Shown here piece by piece: positions 26,388 through 33,894 of a stretch of DNA of 36,419 nucleotides. Position 1 is the stretch's first letter, and every line of letters begins with the position of its first letter. A model generated the notes under the pieces. The model searched no databases and was not told the DNA's origin. It saw nothing but the letters and a program-made list of their open reading frames with translations. The position numbers were made by a program, and so were the translations under genes. The stretch lies in contig NZ_FQZV01000040.1 of the NCBI RefSeq assembly GCF_900142145.1, positions 1-36,419 on the forward strand, in the 5' to 3' direction. The stretch comes from Geosporobacter subterraneus DSM 17957. Lineage in GTDB: Bacteria; Bacillota; Clostridia; Peptostreptococcales; Thermotaleaceae.

Positions 26388-26410
26388 AAAAAAATAACCC
26401 CTTCGGGCTA
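26388..26410 (-). terminator. Short terminator downstream of the sigI unit
   Basis: TAACCCC and GGGCTA around a TTCG loop (26395-26410) are followed on the minus strand by ATTTTTTTG. The stem has a mismatch, so its strength is uncertain. Confidence 0.5.
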
Positions 26411-26442
26411 ATCTCAGATTTTTGATAAGGTAATATTAATAA

Positions 26443-26558
26443 ACAAAGTCCTCCTAAGCTTCCGAACAGCGACTTTGACGAGGTCACTTTTTTTCAACTT
26501 ACTAATTCAGTAAAAGTGGCCTTGTCACGGAGTCGAGAAGATCTTAGGAGGGCTTTGT
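26443..26558. repeat. 116-bp imperfect inverted repeat (MITE-like long hairpin)
   Basis: The outer arms ACAAAGTCCTCCTAAG (26443-26458) and CTTAGGAGGGCTTTGT (26543-26558) match at 15 of 16 positions. Inner arms CGACTTTGAC..GGTCACTTTT and AAAAGTGGCCTTGTCA..AGTCG continue the pairing to a small central loop. No coding sequence lies within. It may be a mobile palindromic element, or a strong transcription end for the sigI unit. Confidence 0.75.
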
Positions 26559-26584
26559 CAACGGCCTCAAAATACCCTTTCCGG

Positions 26585-27379
26585 TTATTTTTGATTGCTA
26601 TGGATCACAACTACAGGATCTTGCTGTTCTTCACTTTTAGGGGTTACGGTTATTACCACAATATCCTGCACCGAAGAAGGCTCTGCCAGTACGACCACTA
26701 CATCCTCTGAAATCTCTGCAGCCTCTATCGGTTCGTTTGAAGCCTCTACAATTTCCTCTATTTCAATAATGCCGGTTTCCTGGTCATAATCTACCTTTAA
26801 ACCCAGACTTTCCAAAATAAATCTTAAGGGTACTAAGGTTCTGCTGTTCATGATCTCCGCAGGTACATCCAGCTCCACCTGATCATTGTTTACCATAGCT
26901 ATAGGTTTTTCCAGCTGGATGAGGATCCGGCTGCCATCCTTTTCGATGATCACTGTTTTTGTTGCGGATTCCCAGCTTACAGTCGCACCAAAGCCCTCTG
27001 AGAGGGCACGTACAGGAATTAAGGTTCTGCCTTCCTTAATCACAGGCGGAGTGTCAAACTTTAACAGTCCTCTTCTACTAATAATATTTTCTGCGGGAAT
27101 GATTTTAACCTTTGGGTGCTTCTTTTGTATGGCCTCCCCAAGTTCTTTTAGTCTTAGATATTCTTCCTCTGTATAATTCAATCGCATAGCTTCCCTTGCC
27201 GCCAGTCTCGCAGCCTTTCGTTCCAGTTTATTTTCAAAAGATTGCTCCCTATATTCTTCCAGCTTTTTCGGCTCCTCCGGTTTAGGCTCCTGATCCAGAG
27301 TCTTTGCAAATCCCCTCATAGGGCTTGCCAGCATCATGGCAACAATAAAAGATGCAGCCATCCTATGTAATTTCTTCAC
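26585..27379 (-). CDS. Secreted copper-amine-oxidase-like stalk domain protein
   Basis: The 264-residue protein starts with a signal peptide (MKKLHRMAASFIVAMMLASP). It is followed by a charged helical part and two copper amine oxidase N-terminal-like stalk repeats, with the signatures TLIPVRALSEGFGATVSW near residue 120 and TLVPLRFILESLGLKVDY near residue 185. The C-terminus is rich in acidic and Val/Ile residues. These repeats are structural surface modules in clostridia; they bind no copper. It lies 21 bases after rsgI, so it is probably the third gene of the sigI-rsgI unit and perhaps a member of its regulon. Confidence 0.85.
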   Translation of the reverse strand: MKKLHRMAASFIVAMMLASPMRGFAKTLDQEPKPEEPKKLEEYREQSFENKLERKAARLAAREAMRLNYTEEEYLRLKELGEAIQKKHPKVKIIPAENIISRRGLLKFDTPPVIKEGRTLIPVRALSEGFGATVSWESATKTVIIEKDGSRILIQLEKPIAMVNNDQVELDVPAEIMNSRTLVPLRFILESLGLKVDYDQETGIIEIEEIVEASNEPIEAAEISEDVVVVLAEPSSVQDIVVITVTPKSEEQQDPVVVIHSNQK

Positions 27380-27400
27380 GATCCAATCCTCCTTTGCCCT

Positions 27401-28612
27401 CTATTGACTAGGTTTTTTCAATGGCGAAAATTTATTCATTAAATCCTTATGTTTCTTTAATGACTTAGCTTTATTTTTGTCTTCATCATCCTGCTGACGG
27501 GAATCATCATCCTTAGAAGGTTTTCCCTTCTCCGGCTTCTGATTCCCCACAACGGCTTCTTGATTACCTAGTGACTTCTTATCCTCATCTTTTTCTATGC
27601 TTCCGGAAGTATTTTCATCCTTTTTATCAGGCTTTTTTATTTCCTGCTTTACAGGTACTTTTTTATCCACGACAGGTTTATTGACGGCCGGAGATTCTTT
27701 TAACTGTCCCTTGTCATCCTTGCCTTTTTCATCCTCATCTTTTTTATTTTCTTGATTAGTTTTTCCCGGCTTTCTAACTTTATCATCCCATGAATCTTTT
27801 TTTATTTCTTCTTTTTTCTGTTCCTTTTCATTCTCTGATTTCTTTTTGACGGCTTCCTTTACCTTTAATTGCCCTACACCTTGATTTACCAGCTCCTGAA
27901 CCTTTGCTTTTCTGATTTGTTCTACAGTGATCTCCCGTTTTTCTGCCTTAGCCTCTAGGTAAACCTCATATTTACCAATAGAGATCTTTTCTTCACGGGC
28001 TTTTTCCATGTCCTCTTTTTTGCTTCTCACATAGATGACTTGGAGCTCCTGAAGCCCATCCTCCTCGTGAATTTTCTCCAAGATAGCATCCTCTATCTGA
28101 GGCTGGGAAACCTTTGCTTCTTCTTTTAGAACCACGGTAGAAATCAGAATCGTATTTTTTTCAGCGGTGATATACTGTAAGCTTTTCGCCTTGTTTACCA
28201 CCTTTACTACAGCAGCCTCTATGGTAAGTCCTTTTAGGGATGTATCCATCAACAGCTTTCCTTCTTCATTAATGGCTACGCTGCGCAGTACCTTATTTTC
28301 TTTATTGACTTCCAGCTCCAGACTGGGATTGATATCTATGCTGACAACCGCTGCAACCTGCTGCAGGGGCAGCCATTGCCCCAGTCCATTGTACAGGGTA
28401 ATGGATAAAAAGAACAATATAAAAACTGCAGCCACCAGCCCAAAGGATTTTATGTTTGAAACTTTTTCACGATAAAGATCTTCTTCCACAAATAGTATTT
28501 CTTTTCCCAGGATTAGACCATCTTTTTTTATAATCTTTAAATATTGCGCGCCGGTGGTCAGCACGACGGCAAAACGATCTTCAACTTTTATAACACATCC
28601 TTTATAGACCAT
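27401..28612 (-). CDS. rsgI: Anti-sigma factor RsgI
   Basis: The 403-residue membrane protein controls SigI. I take the ATG at 28612, with AAAGGGGG 7 bases before it, rather than the GTG at 28621. The N-terminal RsgI domain at about 1-50 (CVIKVEDRFAVVLTTGAQYL) faces the cytoplasm and holds SigI. One membrane helix at about 56-76 follows. The extracellular part begins with VVSIDINPSLELEVN, where Asn95-Pro96 is the bond cleaved by itself in characterised RsgI proteins. Residues beyond about 240 are very rich in Lys, Glu and Asp and likely disordered; no carbohydrate-binding module is seen. It overlaps the sigI stop by 11 bases. Confidence 0.93.
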   Translation of the reverse strand: MVYKGCVIKVEDRFAVVLTTGAQYLKIIKKDGLILGKEILFVEEDLYREKVSNIKSFGLVAAVFILFFLSITLYNGLGQWLPLQQVAAVVSIDINPSLELEVNKENKVLRSVAINEEGKLLMDTSLKGLTIEAAVVKVVNKAKSLQYITAEKNTILISTVVLKEEAKVSQPQIEDAILEKIHEEDGLQELQVIYVRSKKEDMEKAREEKISIGKYEVYLEAKAEKREITVEQIRKAKVQELVNQGVGQLKVKEAVKKKSENEKEQKKEEIKKDSWDDKVRKPGKTNQENKKDEDEKGKDDKGQLKESPAVNKPVVDKKVPVKQEIKKPDKKDENTSGSIEKDEDKKSLGNQEAVVGNQKPEKGKPSKDDDSRQQDDEDKNKAKSLKKHKDLMNKFSPLKKPSQ

Positions 28613-29336
28613 GGCTGACACCCCCTTTACTACCCAATATGTATTGCTTTAGTCCATCCAGATCACTGTCTAGGATGAGTGCGGTAGCAATAATAAACTT
28701 TCGGCTTCGTTTCAGCATTTTTATGGTAACATTCGTTTCCTGCACCAAACGGCTGCTGGGCAAGGTTTTCTTTCTCATCAATTCATCCTTTAGCTCCTGA
28801 TGCCCAACAATATATTTGGAAATTTCTATGGCTTTGCCACGGGTGTCGCTATGCTTCGGTGCTTCCTCCACCAAATCCTGAAAGCTAATTTCAAAGGCAC
28901 TTAACCGCTTTTCCAGAATCTGAATCTCATCCTTCAGCGCAATTCTTTCTGTAAAATCCTCGGTTCTTAAGTTGTCATGACTCCACTTTTCTTCCCCTTT
29001 CTCCAGTTGATCGATAGAAAGGGTCATGCTGTGTTTTTTTACTTTTCTGAGGTAATCGGTTATCCTGCTTTTAATAACCAGCTCTGCAAAGCTTATGAAA
29101 TTGCCCCTTGAGGATTCATATTTGTCTATGGCTTCATTGAAAGCCTCCAGGCCAATACTATATTCTTCACTATTTTCCGATTCTAAATAGCGATTGATAT
29201 GGTTTGAAACGGTTTTTATAACAAAAGGAATATATTCCTGAATCAGTTTCTCCCGCTCTTCCGAATCGCCCGACTTTATTTTTTGCAATCGATCGGAGAA
29301 GGTGTCTTTTTTAAAAAAGTTAAGTAGGCGCGCCAA
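28602..29336 (-). CDS. sigI: RNA polymerase sigma factor SigI
   Basis: The Sigma-I class factor (244 residues) acts in the heat-shock or cell-envelope response in Bacillus and in polysaccharide sensing in cellulolytic clostridia. I choose the TTG at 29336, since GGGAGGTG lies 10 bases before it and MARLLNFFKKDTFSDRL matches the start of other SigI proteins; an ATG at 29420 would add 28 residues and overlaps a TATAAT box. It has region 2 (EYIPFVIKTVSNHINRYLES, then EAFNEAIDKYESSRGNFISF) and a C-terminal HTH-like domain typical of SigI. It stands first in the unit with rsgI and the stalk protein. Confidence 0.92.
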   Translation of the reverse strand: MARLLNFFKKDTFSDRLQKIKSGDSEEREKLIQEYIPFVIKTVSNHINRYLESENSEEYSIGLEAFNEAIDKYESSRGNFISFAELVIKSRITDYLRKVKKHSMTLSIDQLEKGEEKWSHDNLRTEDFTERIALKDEIQILEKRLSAFEISFQDLVEEAPKHSDTRGKAIEISKYIVGHQELKDELMRKKTLPSSRLVQETNVTIKMLKRSRKFIIATALILDSDLDGLKQYILGSKGGVSHGL

Positions 29337-29532
29337 CTGTTTTACACCTCCCTGCACTACAGATATACGCACTTTATCGCTATTTTGGGTACCCTCTATT
29401 ATAAAATTCGACAAAAACAAAAATCAGCAAAATTCTACTCTTCTGCTAAAGCTGTGTCTACAAGTAGCATTATTCTGCTGAATTCTTAATTTTATTGTAT
29501 CAGAGGAATATTATTTTGCAATGGAAAGGAAA

Positions 29533-29656
29533 TTATTCCCTTTCTTTGATCCATTTAAGCATTGCCTTTGATTCATCCCGATATTCAAGAAAAGTTTTTA
29601 TCCTGTCTGAATGATGCAAGTCCTTTGATATCAATAGTCGTCCAAGATTTTCATTA
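29533..29656 (-). pseudogene. Possible short coding remnant (about 40 codons)
   Basis: A frame with protein-like composition and no start codon ends at TAA (29535-29533): NENLGRLLISKDLHHSDRIK...MLKWIKERE. It begins just after an in-frame stop and has no ribosome site. It could be the C-terminal tail of a lost gene. I assign no family. Confidence 0.25.
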
Positions 29657-29684
29657 TACTAATTATATTTTTTTATGAAATTTA

Positions 29685-29900
29685 CTACTTGATCTGTCCC
29701 CATAAAATGATCTTATCCTTTTTTCTCACTTCCTCAGGGTAAAAAAATAAAATATACTGCCCGTGATCTTCTCTAAAATAAATTTTCTCCCACTGTATAC
29801 CATTTTTCTTTTTTTGTTTGCCATCAGCATTTTGATCAATAGGATAGGCATAGAAAGATATTCCTCTGCTGCCCAACCTAGCATCTGCAACATCTCCTGT
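29685..29900 (-). pseudogene. Possible C-terminal gene remnant
   Basis: A frame of about 72 codons ends at TAG (29687-29685). It reads TGDVADARLGSRGISFYAYP, then EKIYFREDHGQYILFFYPEEV, and looks like real protein. There is no ATG or ribosome site; the only start candidate is a TTG at 29876 without a Shine-Dalgarno. The frame opens directly after the DUF554 stop. It may be the tail of a truncated gene; together with 29533-29656 it suggests decayed DNA between sigI and the DUF554 gene. Confidence 0.35.
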
Positions 29901-29906
29901 ATTAGA

Positions 29907-30605
29907 CTATGAAATGATACGGAAATAGATCAGCTTTAATATAAAATAAATCAGCGGGATAAATATGGCCGGCAGCATATTTCCTACTTTGATCCGTTTA
30001 AATTCTAATATATTGAAGCCAATGGCCATGATCAACAGCCCGCCGATGGCTGACATTTCCCGGATAACTTCCTCTGTTAAGAAGATTTTCATGTAGGAAG
30101 CAGTTAGTGTAATAAAGCCCTGATATAGAAACAATGCCACAGAAGAAAAAATTACTCCGATGCCCAAGGTTGAAGTAAAAACAATAGAGGTAATGCCGTC
30201 CAAAACCGATTTCGCATAGAGGGTTTGATGGTTTCCAGTCAATCCACTCTCTAAAGAGCCTACGATAGCCATAGACCCGACGCAAAACAACAGGCTGGCA
30301 GCTACAAATCCTTTTGCTATACCTCCTTCTTTTCCGCCCATTTTGTTTTCCAACCAATTTCCCAAGCTTTCAAGGTTATCCTCAATACGCAGCATTTCTC
30401 CCAAAATACTTCCGATAGCTAAACTAAATATCACCAATACCAGATCCTGAGTTTTCAGTCCGCCCATTATACCAATCAATACAACGGAAAGACCAATTCC
30501 CTTCATGACCGTTTCGTTATATTTATCAGGAATTCCTCCCCGAAATAGAATCCCTACCAAACTTCCGGCTATAATAGCCAGTGCATTTACAATTGTCCCC
30601 CACAT
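29907..30605 (-). CDS. DUF554 family membrane protein
   Basis: The 232-residue integral membrane protein starts at ATG 30605 (MWGTIVNALAIIAGSLVG), chosen because GGGGGAG stands before it and the family begins this way; the upstream ATG at 30629 precedes the ribosome site. It has about seven hydrophobic segments and conserved blocks GILFRGGIPDKY, SLAIGSILGE and FCVGSMAIVGSLESGLTGNH. DUF554 proteins are widespread in Bacillota, with a suspected transport role but no established substrate. It is a single gene, separated by about 70 bases from the upstream glycosylase gene. Confidence 0.92.
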   Translation of the reverse strand: MWGTIVNALAIIAGSLVGILFRGGIPDKYNETVMKGIGLSVVLIGIMGGLKTQDLVLVIFSLAIGSILGEMLRIEDNLESLGNWLENKMGGKEGGIAKGFVAASLLFCVGSMAIVGSLESGLTGNHQTLYAKSVLDGITSIVFTSTLGIGVIFSSVALFLYQGFITLTASYMKIFLTEEVIREMSAIGGLLIMAIGFNILEFKRIKVGNMLPAIFIPLIYFILKLIYFRIIS

Positions 30606-30677
30606 AGGATGCTCCCCCTTTAATACCACATTTATTTTTATCTATAATTCTGTATACAATCTAAAATTCCTTCCCGC

Positions 30678-31562
30678 TCAACGCTTTCCAATCCCCAATT
30701 CCCGGGCATAATAAAACAGGTATTGTTGGGCAAACCCCCCATAGGATCCAAATCTTTTTGCTGCATAGTCCTGTATTTGATTGAGGGGGATGCCCTGAGG
30801 CACATAGAAATATTCCATTACCCTTTTAACCCAGGTATCAATGGGAAAAGCATCCTGCTTGTCCATGGAGAATAACAGAATGCAATCAGCTACCTTAGGA
30901 CCTACGCCGCTAATACGCAGCAATGTCTTTCTGGCCTTCTCCGTAGACAAATTCCTTATCTGATAGAGTTCTATTTGATTTTCTGCCACCACTGCTGCCG
31001 CATCTACAATATATTTGGCCCGATATCCGGTTTTTGATTGCCGGATGGTTTCTATGGTCTGATTTAACAATGCTTGGGGCTTTGGAAAATCATAAAATTT
31101 CCTTCCCCTATATTCACCAATATAAGTACCATGCCTGCAGCTTAAATCTTCAATAGATTTTTGAATCATAGGAATCCCTCTATTGGATGAAATAATGAAA
31201 GAAATCAAGGTTTCCCAGGGATCCTGACGCAGTATGCGGATTCCATGTCCGAAGGCAGTGGCTTTCTCCATGACCTTATCATTCTCTGATAATTTCTTTT
31301 TAATTTCTCCATAATCTCGATCCATATCGAAATAAGGATACCAAACCTCTTGAAAATCCTCAAGGGTTGTAGGATGTATGATTAAGCAGTCTTCCTGACG
31401 GCAAAGGTTGATCACCTTACCCTTGGCTGTCAGGGTGTAGCTGTCATCCTCTTCTCTCCACCATCGAAAGCACTGTCCACACTCAAAAATATGGGGCAGT
31501 TCAAAATCCTGAACCCCTTCGACAATAACAGCATCCTTGATCTGCTGAATATGATACTTCAA
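30678..31562 (-). CDS. ogg: 8-oxoguanine DNA glycosylase (OGG1 type)
   Basis: The 294-residue base-excision repair enzyme has an OGG N-terminal domain (FECGQCFRWWREEDDSYTL) and an HhH-GPD domain. The catalytic lysine is Lys223 in GVGPKVADCILLFSMD and the helping aspartate is Asp242 in FPIDTWVKRVME, the same arrangement as in human OGG1 (VGTKVADC, VPVDVHMW). It removes 8-oxoguanine from DNA and can nick the strand. Its substrate could include other damaged purines. The ribosome site AGGAGGAAA precedes the ATG. Transcribed away from the cobT riboswitch. Confidence 0.93.
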   Translation of the reverse strand: MKYHIQQIKDAVIVEGVQDFELPHIFECGQCFRWWREEDDSYTLTAKGKVINLCRQEDCLIIHPTTLEDFQEVWYPYFDMDRDYGEIKKKLSENDKVMEKATAFGHGIRILRQDPWETLISFIISSNRGIPMIQKSIEDLSCRHGTYIGEYRGRKFYDFPKPQALLNQTIETIRQSKTGYRAKYIVDAAAVVAENQIELYQIRNLSTEKARKTLLRISGVGPKVADCILLFSMDKQDAFPIDTWVKRVMEYFYVPQGIPLNQIQDYAAKRFGSYGGFAQQYLFYYARELGIGKR

Positions 31563-31677
31563 ATTTTTTCCTCCTTATATTAGCAGGATATTTGATTTTT
31601 AGGGAGAATATTATCTTAAGAATAGTTTATCAAAAAAACTTACTTTTATAGAATGAAATTATTAATTTTATTCATAC

Positions 31678-31824
31678 TATAGGTGCCCCTTTAGGGGAGA
31701 ATAGGGAATGAAGTAAAACCTTCAGCGGTCCCACCACTGTAAAGAGGAGTTTTGCACAAGGAGCCACTGGTTACCCGGGAAGGCGTGCAAGGCGTTGAAT
31801 CTGAGCCAGGAGACCTGCCTATAG
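31678..31824 (+). ncRNA. Cobalamin riboswitch controlling cobT
   Basis: CTATAGGTGCC and CCTATAG form P1. Inside are AGGGAA, AAAACCTTC, the B12-box-like CAGCGGTCCCACCACTGTA, GGAGCCACTGG, CCGGGAAGGCG and GAGCCAGGAGACCTGCC. The parts match the cobalamin riboswitch core. It precedes cobT, a B12 synthesis gene, as expected for feedback. Compared with the riboswitch at 8163-8318 it has a shorter middle section. Confidence 0.96.
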
Positions 31825-31848
31825 GATTTAAGTTTCGTGAACGATGGC

Positions 31849-31893
31849 AAAGTTCATGATTGATTTGCAATGCAAATCGATCATGAACTTTTT
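31849..31893 (+). terminator. Expression platform terminator before cobT
   Basis: AAAGTTCATGAT (from 31849) pairs with ATCATGAACTTT across an inner ATTTGC/GCAAAT stem, followed by TTTATTT. It lies between the aptamer and the cobT ribosome site, so it is the likely OFF-state stop. Confidence 0.88.
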
Positions 31894-31923
31894 ATTTGCA
31901 CAAATATCAAGAGGAGGAAAAGT

Positions 31924-32970
31924 ATGAAACTTCTAACGAAAACGATTGAAAACATTGGCCCGTTAAATCAGGAGACCATGGAGCAAACAAGGTATCGTGT
32001 AGATCATTTAATAAAACCCCTGGGCAGTCTGGGCAGAATGGAGGATCTGGCTGTACAGCTGGCGGGAATCACCCATCAGCCCTATCCAAAGACAGATAAA
32101 AAAGTGATTGTTGTAATGTCTGCAGACCATGGCGTCTATGCAGAAGGAGTAGCCCCCAATGACCAAAGTATCACTGCTATTCAGACGCCAAACTTCGCAA
32201 GGGGAGTAACGGGGGTATGCGCCTTCGCTAAGCAGGCCCGGGCTGATGTAATCGTCGTAGATATAGGTGTAGCTGTGGATCTGGATGCTCCCGGCGTGAT
32301 CAATCGTAAAATACGGTATGGCACGGACAATATGGCAAAAGGACCTGCCATGTCTAGAGAAGAAGCTGTAAAAGCCTTGGAAATCGGTATTGAAATCACC
32401 TCAGAGCAGATTCAAAAAGGCAAAAACCTGATTGGTACCGGAGAGATGGGTATTTCCAACACGACTGCCAGTGCTGCTATCCTCTCGGTTTTCGGAGGCT
32501 TTGACCCTTCGGAGGTAGTGGGTATCGGTGCAGGGCTGTCTGTAGACCGACTATCCCACAAGGCAGAGGTCATTCGCCGCGCTATTGCATGCAATCAACC
32601 AAACCCCAAGGACGGCATCGATGTTTTGTCTAAGGTAGGCGGTTTCGAAATCGGTGGAATGGCTGGAACCATGCTGGCTGCAGCAGCCCATCGGGTTCCA
32701 GTGGTGGTAGACGGGTTTATTTCCACTGCAGCAGCTTTGATTGCAGTCTCTCTCTCCCCACAGGCAAAGGATTATCTTATCCCTTCCCACAGCTCTGCGG
32801 AAAAAGGAGCAGCGAAAGCCACAGAACTATTGGGTCTTAAACCTATGTTTGATATGGACTTGCGCCTGGGCGAAGGCAGCGGTGCAGCCCTTGCCTTCAA
32901 CTTTGTCGTGGCTGCCACCTACATGGTCAGAGAGATGATCACCCTGGAAGAGGCTGGGATAGTATTATAA
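31924..32970 (+). CDS. cobT: Nicotinate-nucleotide-dimethylbenzimidazole phosphoribosyltransferase
   Basis: Activates the lower ligand base of cobalamin to alpha-ribazole phosphate using nicotinate mononucleotide. The 348-residue protein starts at ATG 31924 after AGAGGAGG; a start at 31870 would fall in the terminator hairpin. Recognisable parts are DHLIKPLGSLGRMEDLA, SADHGVYAEGVAPND, IGTGEMGISNTTAS and LRLGEGSGAAL, in which Glu317 is the catalytic base known from Salmonella CobT. It is under a cobalamin riboswitch. It stands alone here; other B12 genes are not in this window. Confidence 0.97.
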   Translation: MKLLTKTIENIGPLNQETMEQTRYRVDHLIKPLGSLGRMEDLAVQLAGITHQPYPKTDKKVIVVMSADHGVYAEGVAPNDQSITAIQTPNFARGVTGVCAFAKQARADVIVVDIGVAVDLDAPGVINRKIRYGTDNMAKGPAMSREEAVKALEIGIEITSEQIQKGKNLIGTGEMGISNTTASAAILSVFGGFDPSEVVGIGAGLSVDRLSHKAEVIRRAIACNQPNPKDGIDVLSKVGGFEIGGMAGTMLAAAAHRVPVVVDGFISTAAALIAVSLSPQAKDYLIPSHSSAEKGAAKATELLGLKPMFDMDLRLGEGSGAALAFNFVVAATYMVREMITLEEAGIVL

Positions 32971-33077
32971 GAATCTTAGGATCATCAGTTTTGCCCCCCC
33001 AATTTGTGGTATAATATGATTAATTGCTTACAAAAGACGGATGGGTTTTCATGCATCTGCTGATACAGGAGGGGTAC

Positions 33078-33851
33078 ATGGGTTTAGTGATTCAAGGAAT
33101 TATCCTTGGTTTTATAATGGTCCTGCCGGGAATGAGCGGGGGGACGGTTTTTTTGATCTTTGGCCTTTACGAGCAAATGGTAAAGGACCTGTTAAGGCTT
33201 CACCTTCGGCCCTATCTCCCTTTGGCTGGTGGTATTTTAGCGGGTATTTTGGGCGGCGGTTTCACCTTTGCTTTCTTTTTTGAAAACCACAGGGATCCTA
33301 CTGTAGCTTTTTTGTTAGGGTGTCTTCTCGCATCTATCAAGGCGGTTCTCCGAGATTGTCCCAAGGGCAATAAAAAAAGATTTGTCACCATGGTGCTTGG
33401 GGTCATCTTTGGTCTGCTAATGGTAGCCGAGCCCCTTGGGGGCAGCATAGAAACAGAAAATGTAAGCTGGTGGCTGCTGATGATCGGGGGCGCCTTCTCC
33501 AGTGCCGCTATGATTATCCCTGGAATTCCAGGAAGCTCCGTGTTGATTTTGTTAGGTCTTTACGATACTATGCTCTTCTCTATTAAGGAGCTCCAGCTGT
33601 CAAACCTTTTATTCTTCGGTATTGGAAGCCTTTTGGGTATCTTTTTGCTGCTGAATCTTTTAGGCAGGTTATATGAAAAATATCGTGCACTGGTATCCTA
33701 CTTTTTTGCAGGCCTAATACTTGGCTCCTCTCGGGCCATCATGCCCTCCGGTGTAAATCCCTTAGTAATATTTTTATTTGCGGCCGGATTTTTGTTGGTG
33801 TGGGTATGGAGCGGCAAAGAATCTCCCAATGTCCTCAATAGCGAAGGCTAA
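33078..33851 (+). CDS. DUF368 family membrane protein, candidate undecaprenyl-phosphate translocase
   Basis: I take the ATG at 33078 because AGGAGGGG lies 4 to 5 bases ahead of it; the start at 33024 (TTG) or 33051 would precede that site. The 257-residue protein has about eight membrane segments and two inverted copies of the family signature, LPGMSGGTVFLIFGLYE and IPGIPGSSVLILLGLYD. DUF368 proteins (PopT) have been described as translocases that return undecaprenyl phosphate to the cytoplasmic face, for cell wall recycling. That function is inherited from the family. A TATAAT box at 33010-33015 lies ahead of it. It ends at the terminator shared with the CAP/SLH gene. Confidence 0.88.
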   Translation: MGLVIQGIILGFIMVLPGMSGGTVFLIFGLYEQMVKDLLRLHLRPYLPLAGGILAGILGGGFTFAFFFENHRDPTVAFLLGCLLASIKAVLRDCPKGNKKRFVTMVLGVIFGLLMVAEPLGGSIETENVSWWLLMIGGAFSSAAMIIPGIPGSSVLILLGLYDTMLFSIKELQLSNLLFFGIGSLLGIFLLLNLLGRLYEKYRALVSYFFAGLILGSSRAIMPSGVNPLVIFLFAAGFLLVWVWSGKESPNVLNSEG

Positions 33852-33890
33852 AAATGGGGCTGAGAAAATATTTTTCTCAGCCCCATTTTT
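33852..33890. terminator. Bidirectional terminator between DUF368 and CAP/SLH genes
   Basis: AAATGGGGCTGAGAAAA and TTTTCTCAGCCCCATTT pair over about 17 bp with a short loop. A- and T-rich flanks on both sides let it serve both convergent genes. Confidence 0.92.
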
Positions 33891-33894
33891 GTTT

